From Saposhnikovia divaricata (taxonomy: Eukaryota > Streptophyta > Magnoliopsida > Apiales > Apiaceae): DNA of 64,000 nucleotides. How positions within the stretch are numbered: the stretch's first letter is position 1; each line of letters starts with the position of its first letter. The notes below the pieces were generated by a model. It ran no database searches and was not told the origin of the DNA. It saw only the letters and a list, made by a program, of their open reading frames with translations. Shown one piece after another: positions 10,386 to 21,550 of the stretch. The translations under genes were made by a program, and so were the position numbers. The DNA lies in assembly GCA_036435485.1 (NCBI GenBank), contig CM071600.1, forward strand, positions 158,050,546 through 158,114,545. The letters are read 5' to 3'.

Positions 10386-12778
10386 TGTTCGAGAAATGGA
10401 TTTGCTGCAATTCGTCAAAGATTGTAGCAGACCTGCAAGACTACGACAGAAGCTTGAGAGATCACAAGACGAGGCTCAACAATTCAAGAGTATGACAAGT
10501 CTGCCTACTAGAATTGTTATAGCTAATTTTGGAAAGAACCCAAAATGCCTTATGCTTAGTGATAACTCTGTTTGTATAGCATTTTAGGAAAGGTCACATG
10601 GGTGGGCAAATTGTGAGGAGTTGTTATAACGACCTAGAATTTTTCGTAATTATATAATTGTTTATTTAATTGATAAATTTGACTTATGTCATTTATATGG
10701 CGTATATAATTTTTGCGAAGTCAAGTTATGTGTGGAATCATGATTTTGTGATTATACGATGATTGGTATGTGTCGTATGTGTTCGTAGAATTTTATTTGC
10801 ATTATTGGTGCATTAAAACTACTTTTAATATGCATTTTTAATCTTCCAAAAATCTTATAAAATCATCGGAGTCGTTTTAAATCATGAAATTTTTTTTGAT
10901 TAACATCTTTATGATATTATTTAGTTTTTAGAATATGTGGGAGTATTTAATTGTGTGCGTAAGTATTTTAAAATGATTTAAAAATCTTTATTCCATTTAA
11001 AGATGTTAAACTTGTAAAAATCATATAAAATTCATTTTTGATCCCAAAATTATTTTAAAAATATGGGGATGTTTGTAATTTAATAAAATTCATTTTAAAA
11101 TTTTAAAAATTATTTTCCCCCTAATTTTTCTGATTTATTTCGATTTTAAAATGATTAAAAACAGATTTTGAAAAGAAAATAGATTTTAAGCATTTGTTAA
11201 ATTACGAAAATGCCCCTGGACATTTTCTTACCCCCACCGCCACCTGCTGTCTCTTCTTATTGTTTTGTACTCTCAATTGTCTCTCTCTCTCTCATCAAAC
11301 TCTCGGCCCTCTCTTATTACTTCGGTAATGCCTCAAAATCATCCTAAATTTTGATTTTTCTTGCATAATCGATTTCTATTCAAGCTCCTAAAATCATATC
11401 TGAATTGTTTGTGGGTTGCATGTGTATGTAGCTGCGTGTATAGCTTAGAACCAAAAGGGGGTTTCTTGAATTAATCATGTTGTAGTCTAATTTTGCTTGC
11501 AAATTAGATTTAATTAATTCATATTGATTTTTGAATTATTAGCTGACAAATTGTATGTGAATAATTTGATATTTATATTAGTTATAATTGATGTTGTAAG
11601 TAGATACTAATTGTTATATGGAATTATAGATATATATGTGATTAATTTCGGATTTTTTATGATTATAGAAATTAATTTATGAGTTAAGTTTCTTGTATAT
11701 TAATGTTGATAGAAGCTAGAAACTATGTTTTTATAAAGTTTAGTGGTGGTTCTTTGTTTTCCGGTCAAAGCCCTCTCCAACGGCGATGGTTTCCGGCGAG
11801 TGGTTGGTCGGAGGTGGCGATTACAAGGCTGTGTAGTATCATTTGTGTGTATATGTGATGAAGGGATGTGAATTTCATGTTGCATGTAATTGTTTTGTAA
11901 ATTATATGTATAATTCAAATTTTTGGAATTAATTGCTAAAGGTTATGAATGAAATAAATTGTTAAATGTTTAATTCTTGTAAATAGAGATGTTAGTAATG
12001 TTAATTATTTGCTAATTAGCATGCATGTGTGATTTCTTGATTTGTTTGTAATTAATTCGAATTTTGTATAATAATTATGTATTATTCGAATTATATGGTT
12101 AATTCATAATGATTAAAAGTTAATTTCGATAATTATATGCTAAGTGTTATTTAATGGACATGTAAGTGTGATTTTCAGATTTGTTATGAGTTGAGAATTC
12201 GAATTTCTTGATTTAAATATGAACTAGCATGAAAGCCCGTGCAAAGCACGAGCACCATTTTAATTCATATAATTCGATTTTTTATTTTACAAATACATAA
12301 CTCGTAGTTTTGAAACATTATATACTGACAATGTGATTTATTTGCGAAAAAAATATATTTTTATGGAAAATAATATTAGCTTAAACTTCTTACTTAAATT
12401 TCATTTATGATAATAACAGTAAAATCACACCTAATAATTTAAAAATTAACTTTAAAAGAGTGAAAGACTGAACAATTCGCAGCTTCTAAAATCTAACCAT
12501 GAGTTAGTAAATTCACATGTATTATATATTTAGGCAAGTGTTAAAATAAGAACCTATATTGAAATGACAACTAAAAACTAATTCGAGGCTTTTATATTTT
12601 ATATCTATATTTAATCTCAACCACACATTCAAACATAATTTATATCTCCAACTCCACCTCCACCTTCATGCCCCCTCCAATTTCGGTGATCTATTACACT
12701 ATTACTCGTAATACCCAACTATCATTACCACCTTTTTCTCTGCCTATATATTCCTTTTGTCATCATCATTCAAGATCA

Positions 12779-12795
12779 CACACACACACACACAC

Positions 12796-12884
<89 letters not shown>
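12779..12884. repeat. (CA)n then (TA)n microsatellite, left side
   Basis: A CACACA run followed by about 86 bp of uninterrupted TA repeats directly abuts the palindromic element on its left. The matching TA run on the right side is at 15228-15261, followed by ATATGTGTGTTTGTG. This indicates one original CA/TA microsatellite split by an insertion. Confidence 0.9.
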
Positions 12885-12888
<4 letters not shown>

Positions 12889-12930
12889 GCCCTTCCACAA
12901 CCACGGGTGGCTTCGGAATGCCAACCATCA

Positions 12931-13065
12931 GGCGCAATGTTACATTGCGCCTGGAGCAATGTTACATTGCGCTAGGTCGTAATGTTTCATTGCCCCAGGT
13001 GCAATGTAACAATGCTCCAGGTCGCAATGTTTCAATGCCCCAGGTACAATATAATAATGCCCCTA
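12931..13065. repeat. Palindrome cluster 1 (GCGCAATGTTACATTGCGC type)
   Basis: About six units spaced 20-30 bp apart. The first is a perfect palindrome GGCGCAATGTTACATTGCGCC minus its outermost bases; later ones vary as GTAATGTTTCATTGCCC or GCAATGTAACAATGCTC. Units are joined by CTGGAG, CTAGGTC or CCAGGT. Variants keep the two arms partly complementary, which suggests that the inverted structure matters. Confidence 0.8.
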
Positions 13066-13160
13066 GTTTATTATTATTTTAATTTAATATAATTTAAAAT
13101 AATTTAAATTTATGAATAATTCTATTGGATATGATTTGAAACTAGTTTTAACTAGTTTTT

Positions 13161-13355
13161 TTATTTTCCCCCCATTTTAACTAGTTTTTTTATTTTCCCC
13201 CCATTATTATAGTCATCAACATCTATTATTTCATCACGAAATAATTTTCGAAAAGCCGGATTTTTTCTAGCGGGCGTAGTAACTTCATAATCATAATCAT
13301 AATCATTATGCTCATCACTAGATGAACTAAAATCATTAAATAAAAATGTTGCCAT
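13161..13355 (-). CDS. Small Ser/Asp-rich ORF inside the palindromic element
   Basis: On the minus strand a frame starting MATFLFNDFSSSSDEHNDY runs for about 65 codons to a stop near 13161. It has an acidic, serine-rich start and ends in a lysine-rich tail. Such acidic N-termini are seen in some plant DNA-transposon proteins, but nothing catalytic is visible and it may be chance. No family is assigned. Confidence 0.25.
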   Translation of the reverse strand: MATFLFNDFSSSSDEHNDYDYDYEVTTPARKNPAFRKLFRDEIIDVDDYNNGGKIKKLVKMGGK

Positions 13356-13519
13356 AAAAACTAACCTTTTTTTTTTTTTTTGATAATATTTGACCTCCAA
13401 ATGATAAGCAAAATTGCACTTTGAAACCTTAAAAGATAATTTTTAATGAGAGTGTAAAGTATTAAACTTAAGGGTCCAGGGTGTTTTTATGTTTTTAGCA
13501 CACAGAAAAACGTCTTCGG

Positions 13520-13612
13520 AGCATTGTTTCATTGCGCCATCTTGCAATGTAACATTGCGCAAGAACGACATGGGGCAATGTTTCATTGCGCCAGGCGTAA
13601 TGAAACAATGCA
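13520..13612. repeat. Palindrome cluster 2
   Basis: Three to four units of the same palindrome family, such as GAGCATTGTTTCATTGCGCC, GCAATGTAACATTGCGC and GGGCAATGTTTCATTGCGCC, lie left of the tandem array. Confidence 0.75.
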
Positions 13613-13760
13613 ACCTATTTGTTTTTTTAAAATCCCATATAATGTATATTTATTAATTTAAAATTCAAAATATCATTAATACCGCTTTATAAATACTTAA
13701 TTTAGTTCACTTAACTTAATTAGTTGTGATTTTAATACTAGTCCGAATACTAGTTACTAA

Positions 13761-14909
13761 GCACTAGTTACTAATACTAGTTAGAATATTAGTGATCTAC
13801 TAAGATTCCTAACCAAATTAATTTTTTATTTTTTGAAAATTTGGGAATATCACTAAATTAGATATATCTTGACATCCGTACGGTTGGATCATCGAGAATT
13901 ATTTTAAAAAAAATAGAAACAACAATCCCTGACAAAGCACTAGTTACTAGTACTAGTTAGAATAGTAGTGATCTAATAAGATCCCCAACCAAATTAATTT
14001 TTTATTTTTTGAAAATTTTGGAATAACACTAAATTAGATATATCTTGACATCCGTACGGTTGGATTGTCGATAATTATTTTTTAAAAAATAGAACAAAAA
14101 TCCGGGACAAAGCACTAGTTACCACTACTAGTTAGAATAGTAGTGATCTACAAAGATCCCCAACCAAATTAATTTTTTATTTTTTGAAAATTTGGAAATA
14201 TCACTAAATTAGATATATCATGACATCCGTACGGTTGGATCGTCGAGAATTATTTTTTAAAAAATAGAAACAACACTCCGTGACAAAGCACTAGTTACTA
14301 GTACTAGTTAGAATAGTAGTGATCTACTAAGATCCCCAGCCAAATTAATTTTTTATTTTTTGAAAATTTTGGAATATCACTAAATTAGATATATCTTGAC
14401 ATCCGTACGGTTGGATCGTCGAGAATTATTTTTTTTTAAAAAAAAACAAAAATTCGGGACAAAGCACTAGTTACGAGTACTAGTTAGAATAGTAGTGATC
14501 TACAAAGATCCCCAACCAAATTAATTTTTTATTTTTAGAAAATTTGGAAATATCACTAAATTAGATATAGAATGACATCCGTACGGTTGGATCGTCGATA
14601 ATTATTTTTTAAAAAATAGAAACAACAATCCGTGACAAAGCACTAGTTACTAGTACTAGTTAGAAAAGTAGTGATCAACTAAGATCCCCAGCCAAATTAA
14701 TTTTTTATTTTTTGAAAATTTTGGAATATCACTAAATTAGATATATCTTGACATCCGTACGGTTGAATCGTCGATAATTATTTTTTAAAAAATAGAAACA
14801 ACAATCCGTGACAAAGCACTAGTTACTAGTACTAGTTAGAATAGTAGTGATCTACTAAGATCCCCAACCAAATTAATTTTTTATTTTTTTAAAATTTTGG
14901 AATATCACT
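13761..14909. repeat. Satellite-like tandem array, period about 176 bp
   Basis: The marker GCACTAGTTA starts repeats at 13761, 13937, 14112, 14288, 14464, 14640 and 14816, so the period is 175-176 bp and there are about 6.5 copies. Each unit contains ACTAGTTACTAGTACTAGTT-like sequence, AGTAGTGATCTACTAAGATC, the block CCAAATTAATTTTTTATTTT, and ACATCCGTACGGTTGGAT. Copies differ by small substitutions and A-run lengths. The array sits inside the palindromic element and ends in a partial unit. Confidence 0.92.
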
Positions 14910-15015
14910 TTTACCATCGGAATAAAATTATTATTTTTCCTAAACTTGGGAACATGACTAAATTAACATTATAACATTAAGTTAACATTATATTAAAATA
15001 AAAACAAAAATATAC

Positions 15016-15195
15016 CTGGAGCATTGTAACAATGCGGCTGGGGCAATGTTACATTGCGCCAGGTGCAATGTTACATTGTGCCAGGTGCAATGTTACATTG
15101 CGCTAGGCGAAATGTTACAATGCTCCAGGCATATTTTTTACCCAGACCTGGCGCAATGTAACATTGCCCCAGGCGCATTGTTACATTGCGGTTGG
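15016..15195. repeat. Palindrome cluster 3
   Basis: About seven units such as GCAATGTTACATTGCGCC, GCAATGTTACATTGTGCC and GCGCAATGTAACATTGCCCC, joined by AGGT or CCAGGC, lie next to the right end of the element. It mirrors cluster 1 at the left end. Reading frames through this region are products of the repeats and not genes. Confidence 0.8.
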
Positions 15196-15226
15196 TGGAT
15201 ATCCATCCGTGGTTCTGGACCTGCTT

Positions 15227-15227
<1 letters not shown>

Positions 15228-15261
<34 letters not shown>
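15228..15261. repeat. (TA)n microsatellite, right side
   Basis: A TA run of about 34 bp, then AATATGTGTGTTTGTG. It is the counterpart of the TA run ending at 12884. Confidence 0.85.
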
Positions 15262-15265
<4 letters not shown>

Positions 15266-17289
15266 GTGTGTTTGTGAAGAAGAGAGATATGAAGTGTGTG
15301 TATAAATCATCATCATTCTGCAATTTCTTCTTGTCACCAAATTGACTTACGAATATGTTTATCATCGAATTCCAGCCACATTCCTAATCACGTCTCCTCT
15401 AACTCATTCATCTCATACTTTGTCATCTTTCAATAGATAAGAGTCTGTAACGCCCATCGAGTCGTTTTCACCCACTCTATCATCGTCAACACCATTACCA
15501 GCACCTTCGAACTTGATCAAATTTTCAAATTTGGTATTATAGTAATTTGTGTTCAAAATTTTTAGTGATTTGGATTCAAATTTGGGTAACATGAGTTGAA
15601 TTTTTTTTCATTTTGTTTTGGTGAATGTGGTGGTGTTGATGTGGTTGCAATCAATATTTTGATAACTTTGGTTGTGGTGCATGATCGTGATGGTGTGCTA
15701 GTAGTGATATGCCAGTGGTGATAATGATGGCGGTGTTAGCAATGTGTTGTTGGTGGTAGTACTGATAGTGATAATGATGTTTTTTTACTACAAAATGATG
15801 GATTTATATACCATGCATGATCCTATATTTTATTTTTTGAAAGAAACTCTATAGACAATCCATCAACGATATATATGTGTATGTGAACATTACATGTAGT
15901 TTTATTGTAAAAACTCACTTATATTAATCACAAATATATATACAATGTAATGTTATTTCTAGAATCTATCTTTTTAAATCTAACCATTTTTACATTCCTT
16001 AAATTCAACTAATAGGTTATTGTAACTTGTGCATTATATATAATGCAATATTGTTTTTATTAAATATCTATTTTTCATCAACATAGTTATACATTTTAAT
16101 CTTATAATTATTTGTATTGCATCTATAATCTCATTTACCATGTTGTACTCTAACCAAAGTATGTATCTTTTCAATTATATAATTGAATCAATACGATGTC
16201 TACATCCCATATATAAATTATTCCATTTTTTCTTATGGTAAATATAGATTATCCTAGAATAATCATAATAACCGATTTTAATGCAAGTGTACTTATATAA
16301 AATGTAATAATAAAATTCACTAAAATTTTGGCATGCAATTTTGTACAATATGATATATTTATCTAGTAAATATCATATTTCAATAATATAGCTAGACAGT
16401 TTAAATCTCTAATTTTTTATATAGTCTATAAACTATTTTATAATATTTCTAGCATAACTATTATCTAAATATCTATCAGTTAACCTATATGAAGTTCAAA
16501 TTTCATGTGCAACATATTTTGTTTTTTCCTAAAATAATATTTTTATTCTATTAAAATATTTTATCTGAAAAAAAATGAGAGTAGTGGTATAATCAAGTCA
16601 AACAGTGTAAAACTCGAGTTTGACCTCGACTAAAATGTTCAGTCGAGTTCGATTGAGCTTTAAATTTTAAGCTTGGAAATTGGTTCATAAAAAGTTCGAT
16701 ACGTCTGAACTCGGTTCTAAAGCTTGAACTAATTTTACCCTTTTTCGACAAAAGAATGAATATGAATGATTCGATTCGGGTTCGGCTCAAATAAAAATAT
16801 TAATATTTATGTTAATATATATATAAAATATATATAAAAAGTCGAAACGATAAAATCTTAATTATGCTCGTGAACTACGAGCCGAGTAATTTAAGTTCGA
16901 ACTCGACTCGGTAAAGTAATTAAGTTCGAGTTTGACTCGAAAACTATTGAGCGAAATTCAAATATTTTATGAGCCTAGTTCGAGCAACTCACGAACATTT
17001 TGATTCATTTACACTCCTAAATGAGAATAACGATTATAAATCAATGGCATATGTTAGTCTTTTCAAAATTAATCAAAACATATGTTGGCCTACATTATAT
17101 AAAATAGAGAGATAATATTACTCATCTGTAATACTAAATTTTTGAAGAAATTTGTGATTATATATTTTCATTATTAGCAAGCGACAAATATGCTAATAAT
17201 TTTATCTTGATTATATTTTAAAAAGAATGTTGAATAGAATATAATAAATGAGGTCTTAGAAATGTAGTTGATGATTTTTAAAAAGATAC

Positions 17290-17385
17290 AAAAAACATCT
17301 TTGGTGTAGTGGTTAATGATGTGAATTTAATTCATTACTAACATGAATGTTATGGGTTCAATTCCAATGATCAACATTTTTTTTA
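17290..17385 (+). repeat. tRNA-like region, probable SINE remnant
   Basis: The sequence carries an A-box-like TTGGTGTAGTGGTTAA and, about 50 bp later, a B-box-like GGGTTCAATTCC, followed by a T-run. These are the internal RNA polymerase III promoter boxes of tRNA genes and tRNA-derived SINEs. No proper cloverleaf with a clear anticodon arm and acceptor stem is seen, so a functional tRNA gene is unlikely. Confidence 0.4.
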
Positions 17386-20132
17386 ACATTAGTTTGATAA
17401 AAGGGTAAATAGGTAATTTATTAAATGGGCATGAAAACCCTTGTTGGTGTATAATAGATATAATGGATTATGAGATTTTAGTAATTTGTTAAATATAATT
17501 TAGTGAGTTTATTGATAATTGAATAAATGGTTAATTATTGATGTTTGGTTATTAATTTCGGATCAAGTAGTAAAGTGAATGGTATATAAATAAGTGGTAA
17601 GGATTATGTATGCTAGTATGAGGTGTTATCACTATTTTATGTGTATAAGCAATCATTATTTGTTAAGTGATATAAAGTCAATAAATAGTATCGGGTGAGC
17701 ATGATTGTAATGTATGGTATCGAGTAATGGTATTAGTTATAAGTAGATTATGTTTGGGCTTGTAGGTGGATTTAAAATCCATCGGATTGTGATTTGGGTC
17801 GGATGTTTCCCCGACGAGCTAGTCCATTTTATAAAAGAGACTCTGCCCGATTTTCGTTAGAATTATAAATTATAAAATGTGTAGTAGCATAGTATAAATT
17901 ATTTATAAATCAAGTTGACATTATGTGTTAAGTGATTAAGTGACATACGTGAGCTGCATGTTTTAATTGTTAAGTGTTTAAGTGATTTGCATGACTAATG
18001 AGAGCTATATGTTATGTGCTTAAGTACTTACCTTATTATGCTAGATTGTCTGGTAAGTATAACTCGTACGTGTTATATATGTTAAATTGTTAAGCGTTAT
18101 AGGAACCGTTTGGGTAGAATAGAGTTAGACGATTGAGGATTATAGTGTACTGAAATAGTACTTTACCTTATTATAGGTGCAAGTAGGAAGCCGGTAAGAA
18201 GTCATTATGCGTGTAGATGGAATTTCAAGGACGAGGATATTTATCGGAGTTGACAAGTATTTTGATATCGGGACGGACGAATTATAGAAGAAAGATGGAT
18301 GTATAGTCGATTAGAGACCGTTATATAAAGAAGAAGAGACTGACGTAAAGTGAGTAACGAATCGATGTGTTGGAAACAGAACTACGTATATTGAGGCAAG
18401 TGTTTCTATTCCTCACTTATTGTTCAAGTGAAGTATATATGCTTCTGTTAATTATCAAATATTCTTTCAAATCAGTTTGCAAGTAATCAGTACCTTGTTG
18501 TACCCTTCCATTGAGTTATCTTATGAATTATCCTTAGATATACATTGATTGGTATGCACCCTATCACTACCCTTCTGTTGATTAACAATGAAGTTTGGTT
18601 CTATAACCTATCCCCTGCTTTAGATTAAGACCTTTATTGTGTCTATCACCTTATACCTCATAAACCCGACCAGCCTTTCAAGTCTTAAATACAATTTTTA
18701 AAACTTAACACCTGTTTTACAAGTTATTGATTGATAACTTTCTTCCAGTTACCGAATCATGTTTTATTAACTTAAGTATTACTTACTCATTTTTTTTAAT
18801 TTCTATCTTACTGAACAATGTTTTAGTAAACCAAGTTTTACTGAACCCCTGTTTTAAGGAACCAGGTTTTAACGAACCATGTTTTAAGGAATCACATTTT
18901 TACTGAACTTGACTTTTAATGAACCTTATTTGAACAAAACTTTGTTTTAAAAAGATATATGCTACTAAACCCTGTTTTGAAAATCGTATTCAAACGAACC
19001 TTGATTTAGAAAAGTTATACTTGTTTATTATGCCCTGTCTAACCATTGTTTCATAAATGCAAGACCTTTATCTCTATAAATTGATTGGTTGTCCTGCTTT
19101 AATGTTTTAAATCTCTATATAGTGCAATGTTGATCAAACCACTAACCTAAAGACTTGATTACCATTCTTGATATTCATTACCTTATAAATTGAGTTAATT
19201 GCCCTAAAACTAGTCATGATACACATCTTTGACCTTTAACTTAAATTTCATTCCTTGTACTCTGATTAAAGCCTTGATTTCTTTTGAGTCTATATCTTCT
19301 TGATTTAGACTTGTATCCCTATTCTCTTGATGTTAGAGAACTTAGTCAAACCTTTGACTTTTATCATTGCAAATCAAAATGAGTTATTTTCTTAAAATAC
19401 TTTGAAGTTACTTAGACTGGGCTGATTTTTTATCAGTGAGTCGAAGGTGCTTCGGAGTAAAGGTTTTTGAAAGGATTTAAGTATTAAAATATTTTACAAA
19501 TTTAAAAGGGATTTTCTAAACCTTAATGTTTTTAGAATGTGATTTTGTAAAATGTTAGGAACTCCGTCAAAATGGTTTCTAAGGATTCCTAACGATTGGA
19601 GAGGTTAGTGATCGGGTAATACCGGTCCGACCTGTTTGTGTATATTTATGGTGTAGTTCTGGTCTGTCCAGTCTAACACCCTTATAGGCCAATGTGTTGC
19701 CTCTTGGGAACCCAAGCTATCCTAATGAGAGGATTAATGTCCAGAGGGACTTTGTGTCCGGTATGAGGACTTTATGGGCTGATCACCCGTATTGTCCGTT
19801 ATGATGTAAAGACCTCCAATCACTTTTAAAATATTTTATTTATAAGACTGTGAAATGAAATTGGTTTATTATTGGAAATGTCAATTGCCTTGCACATATT
19901 TTATTATCAACTGTTGTTTTGCCTTTCAGTTGATATCCTGTTGTTATTAAACATCAGTTTTATTCTATTGCTTCCAGTCATATCATTCTACCATCTTATT
20001 ATTGTTGGAAGCGAGCTTTATGTTTGTTGTCCGTTTTCAGTTTATTTAGAAGTAGTTACTTCACTATTCACTTGCTGAGCATTGTTGTCTCACTCTTGTT
20101 TTATTCATCTAACCTTTCAGCTAGACTTAAGA

Positions 20133-20336
20133 ATGGTCTATCTACGTCTTATAAATCGAACGAGTGTGGCAAGGCGTTCTATTCAAGTTAGATTTCGGAG
20201 TCAGCATGGTCGTATACAGTATTGGACTGCGCTTCTAATAAGAAGGTATAGGGGTGATCATTCGGTCGGTTCGGTAACCGAACCGAATAACCGAAATCCG
20301 AGATCGATCCTTGTTGAGTTTAGATTCTTGTTGTAG
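20133..20336 (+). CDS. Arg-rich mini-ORF in LTR 'c'
   Basis: An ORF beginning MVYLRLINRTSVARRSIQVR follows a hairpin-like TGAG...CTCA motif (about 20072-20092). Like the LTR ORFs of a, b, d and e it is short, basic and close to the LTR 3' end. A donor-like AGAAG|GTATAG occurs at 20244-20245, but in phase 2, not phase 0 as in the other families. Downstream of that point the frame runs into a repeat region and is probably not coding. Confidence 0.35.
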   Translation: MVYLRLINRTSVARRSIQVRFRSQHGRIQYWTALLIRRYRGDHSVGSVTEPNNRNPRSILVEFRFLL

Positions 20337-20383
20337 TTTAGATTCTTGTTTCATACTATAACCCGAGATCGATCCTTGTTGAG
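20267..20383. repeat. CGGTTCGGT palindrome and 21-bp direct repeat in LTR 'c'
   Basis: CGGTTCGGT and its complement ACCGAACCG are separated by one base (20267-20285). Just after, a 21-bp sequence starting CCGAGATCGATCC occurs twice without mismatch (20298-20318 and 20363-20383), with TTTAGATTCTTG repeats between them. This looks like local slippage or the footprint of a small insertion. Confidence 0.6.
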
Positions 20384-20794
20384 GGGTCATCCGTATAATT
20401 AAGTTATGCTTAATTGTATTGGTTGTGGCACCAAATCTGGACCCCGGATTTGGGGCATCACAGCTATCACTTGAAAACGACAACAGCTCCGCGACCCATG
20501 TGACTGAGATGATAGAGAAAGATTAGTCTATATAGAGACACATCTCTCATTCTTTCTGTACTGATTTCCTTCAAGAAGTCGAAGCTTGAGAAAACCCTTT
20601 TTCTTGAGGTTGTAGCAACACATTACAATATAAATAAAATATTTATTTTATGAGAACATCTTGAATTACTACTTTTGTCTGCAATTCTTATCTAGATAGT
20701 TTACAATCTTTATCATTGTTATTGAGCTAAAGATTTAAAATTATCTATATTGCATTCAACCCCCCCTTCTGCAATATACTCCGGGACCAACAAC

Positions 20795-20806
20795 TGGTAT
20801 CAGAGC
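20795..20806 (+). other. Primer binding site of copia element 1
   Basis: TGGTATCAGAGC, two bases after the LTR, is complementary to the 3' end of plant initiator methionine tRNA, the usual primer for minus-strand synthesis in copia and gypsy elements. Confidence 0.88.
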
Positions 20807-20834
20807 AACAGATTGATATACAAATCTGAAGATC

Positions 20835-21550
20835 ATGACGAGTGTTCAGAAGTCAGGTGGTATCAAGATTCCAGTCTTTGATAAAGAGAACTAAAATTTC
20901 TGGAAAAGAAAGATCTTGTTATTTATTAAAGCTGCCCATCCACCATACATGGGAATCCTTGAGAACGGCCCCTTCATTCCTCAAAAGAAAGTAGCTGCTG
21001 CTACTGTAAATGACGAAGTCATTCCAGCCCATTGGGTTGTCAAGAGGCCTTCAGAATACACAGAGACCGAAAAGGAGAAAGTAGCCTTGGATGACTGCTT
21101 ACAACTTATCTTGCTCGACTCTCTCACTTTAGACAAAGCCATATGTGGTAATGTCATGGGATGTTCATCTGCAAAAGAGATGTGGAGCAAGATAGAGCTG
21201 CTATGTGAAGGAAGTGAAGAGGTTCGAGAAAATCAAAGGCAAATCCTTGTATCACAATATGAAGCCTTCATGGCCAAGCCAAGCGAAGAACTCACACACA
21301 TGTTTTAAAGGTTCAATAAGCTAATAACTGAGTTACAAATTCATGGGAAGTTCTATGATAGAAAGGAGATCAACATCAAATTTCTACTCACTCTCCCTGA
21401 GCATCTTGAGCACAAAGTCACAGCCATAAGAGAAGTAAGAAACTTGAGCGATGTCTCTCTAGAAACTCTTTATGGTGTGCTCAAATCATACGAACTCGAA
21501 CTCTTTCAAAAGAGAGCTATTCAAACTGGAACCAAAGGAAAGTTGGCAAA
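20835..21550 (+). pseudogene. gag of copia element 1, 5' part
   Basis: The frame starts MTSVQKSGGIKIPVFDKEN and reads as a copia gag (WKRKILLFI, LQLILLDSLTLDKA, RENQRQILVSQYEAF, LETLYGVLKSYELE). In-frame TAA codons occur at 20892-20894, inside the otherwise expected NYNFW-type motif, and at 21306-21308. The frame is then cut at 21550 by the Tekay 'd' insertion, and it resumes in phase at 39101 once the element and one GCAAA copy are removed. The capsid protein would form the virus-like particle; this copy cannot. Confidence 0.85.

Larger units (their letters stand above)
12885..15228. mobile_element. (TA)n-inserted palindrome-rich element with rough terminal inverted repeats
   Basis: The element is bracketed by TA microsatellite. 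Its two ends are related in inverted orientation: left CCACAACCACGGGTGGC...CCAACC and right, reversed, CAGAACCACGGATGG...CCAACC. Inside are three clusters of near-perfect palindromes of the type GCGCAATGTTACATTGCGC (12931-13065, 13520-13612 and 15016-15195). Between them are a small acidic ORF on the minus strand (13161-13355) and a 176-bp tandem array (13761-14909). This architecture fits a non-autonomous DNA transposon or foldback element that favours TA repeats. The superfamily is not determined. Confidence 0.6.
12228..17458 (+). mobile_element. Helitron-like non-autonomous element (boundaries approximate)
   Basis: The left end reads AACTAGCATGAAAGCCCGTG, followed by CAAAGCACGAGC, so CCCGTGC...GCACG forms the hairpin often seen near Helitron ends in plants. 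The right end contains GGGCATGAAAACCC and then TATAATAGATATAATGG. The sequence on both sides resembles LTR 'c', so something was inserted. No helicase or Rep coding region is visible; the interior is AT-rich, low in ORFs, and holds the palindromic element and a tRNA-like region. The segment 15262-17289 shows nothing else that I can name. Classification is tentative because the canonical TC start and CTRR end are not clear. Confidence 0.4.
10622..20462 (+). repeat. Tekay-type LTR 'c' (about 4.6 kb) with internal insertions
   Basis: The start TGTTATAACGACCTAGAAT resembles the LTR start of element 'd' (TATAACGCCTTAGAAAT), and the body shares further landmarks with 'd' (ATATGGGGATGTTTG, GGCCAATGTGT, GGGCTGATCA). 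It ends CCCCGGATTTGGGGCATCACA. Without the 12228-17458 insertion it is about 4.6 kb. The flanking five bases (GGAGT and GCTAT) do not match, so a clean target duplication is missing. It may come from recombination between two elements, or the boundary may be slightly off. No internal gag or pol is seen, so it behaves as a solo LTR. Confidence 0.65.
9903..20792 (+). repeat. 5' LTR of copia element 1, split by LTR 'c'
   Basis: The LTR start TGTTAGGATTTG at 9903 and its end CCGGGACCAACA at 20792, two bases before the primer site, bracket about 1.05 kb of LTR sequence after removal of 10622-20462. The left part (9903-10621) is rich in TGACAG/CTGTCA motifs. The right part (20463-20792) contains a pyrimidine-rich stretch near its end. 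The start is inferred from the TGTT...AACA ends and the overall length, because no second LTR copy is in view for comparison. Confidence 0.7.

Noticed and set aside
10035..10587. Two overlapping frames in the copia 1 LTR
   Set aside because: They lie in LTR sequence with repeated TGACAG motifs and resemble no known protein.
12668..12982. Open frames on both strands across the TA microsatellite
   Set aside because: They consist of YIYIYI repeats plus palindrome sequence; a TA repeat is open in all frames and codes for nothing credible.
12931..15195. CRISPR-like repeat and spacer pattern
   Set aside because: The units are degenerate palindromes with very short joins in a plant transposon; no cas genes and no true spacers.
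15046..15365. Overlapping frames on both strands in palindrome cluster 3
   Set aside because: Openness follows from the repeated palindrome units and the TA run.
17290..17385. Functional tRNA gene
   Set aside because: A and B box are present but there is no complete cloverleaf or acceptor stem; better explained as a SINE remnant.
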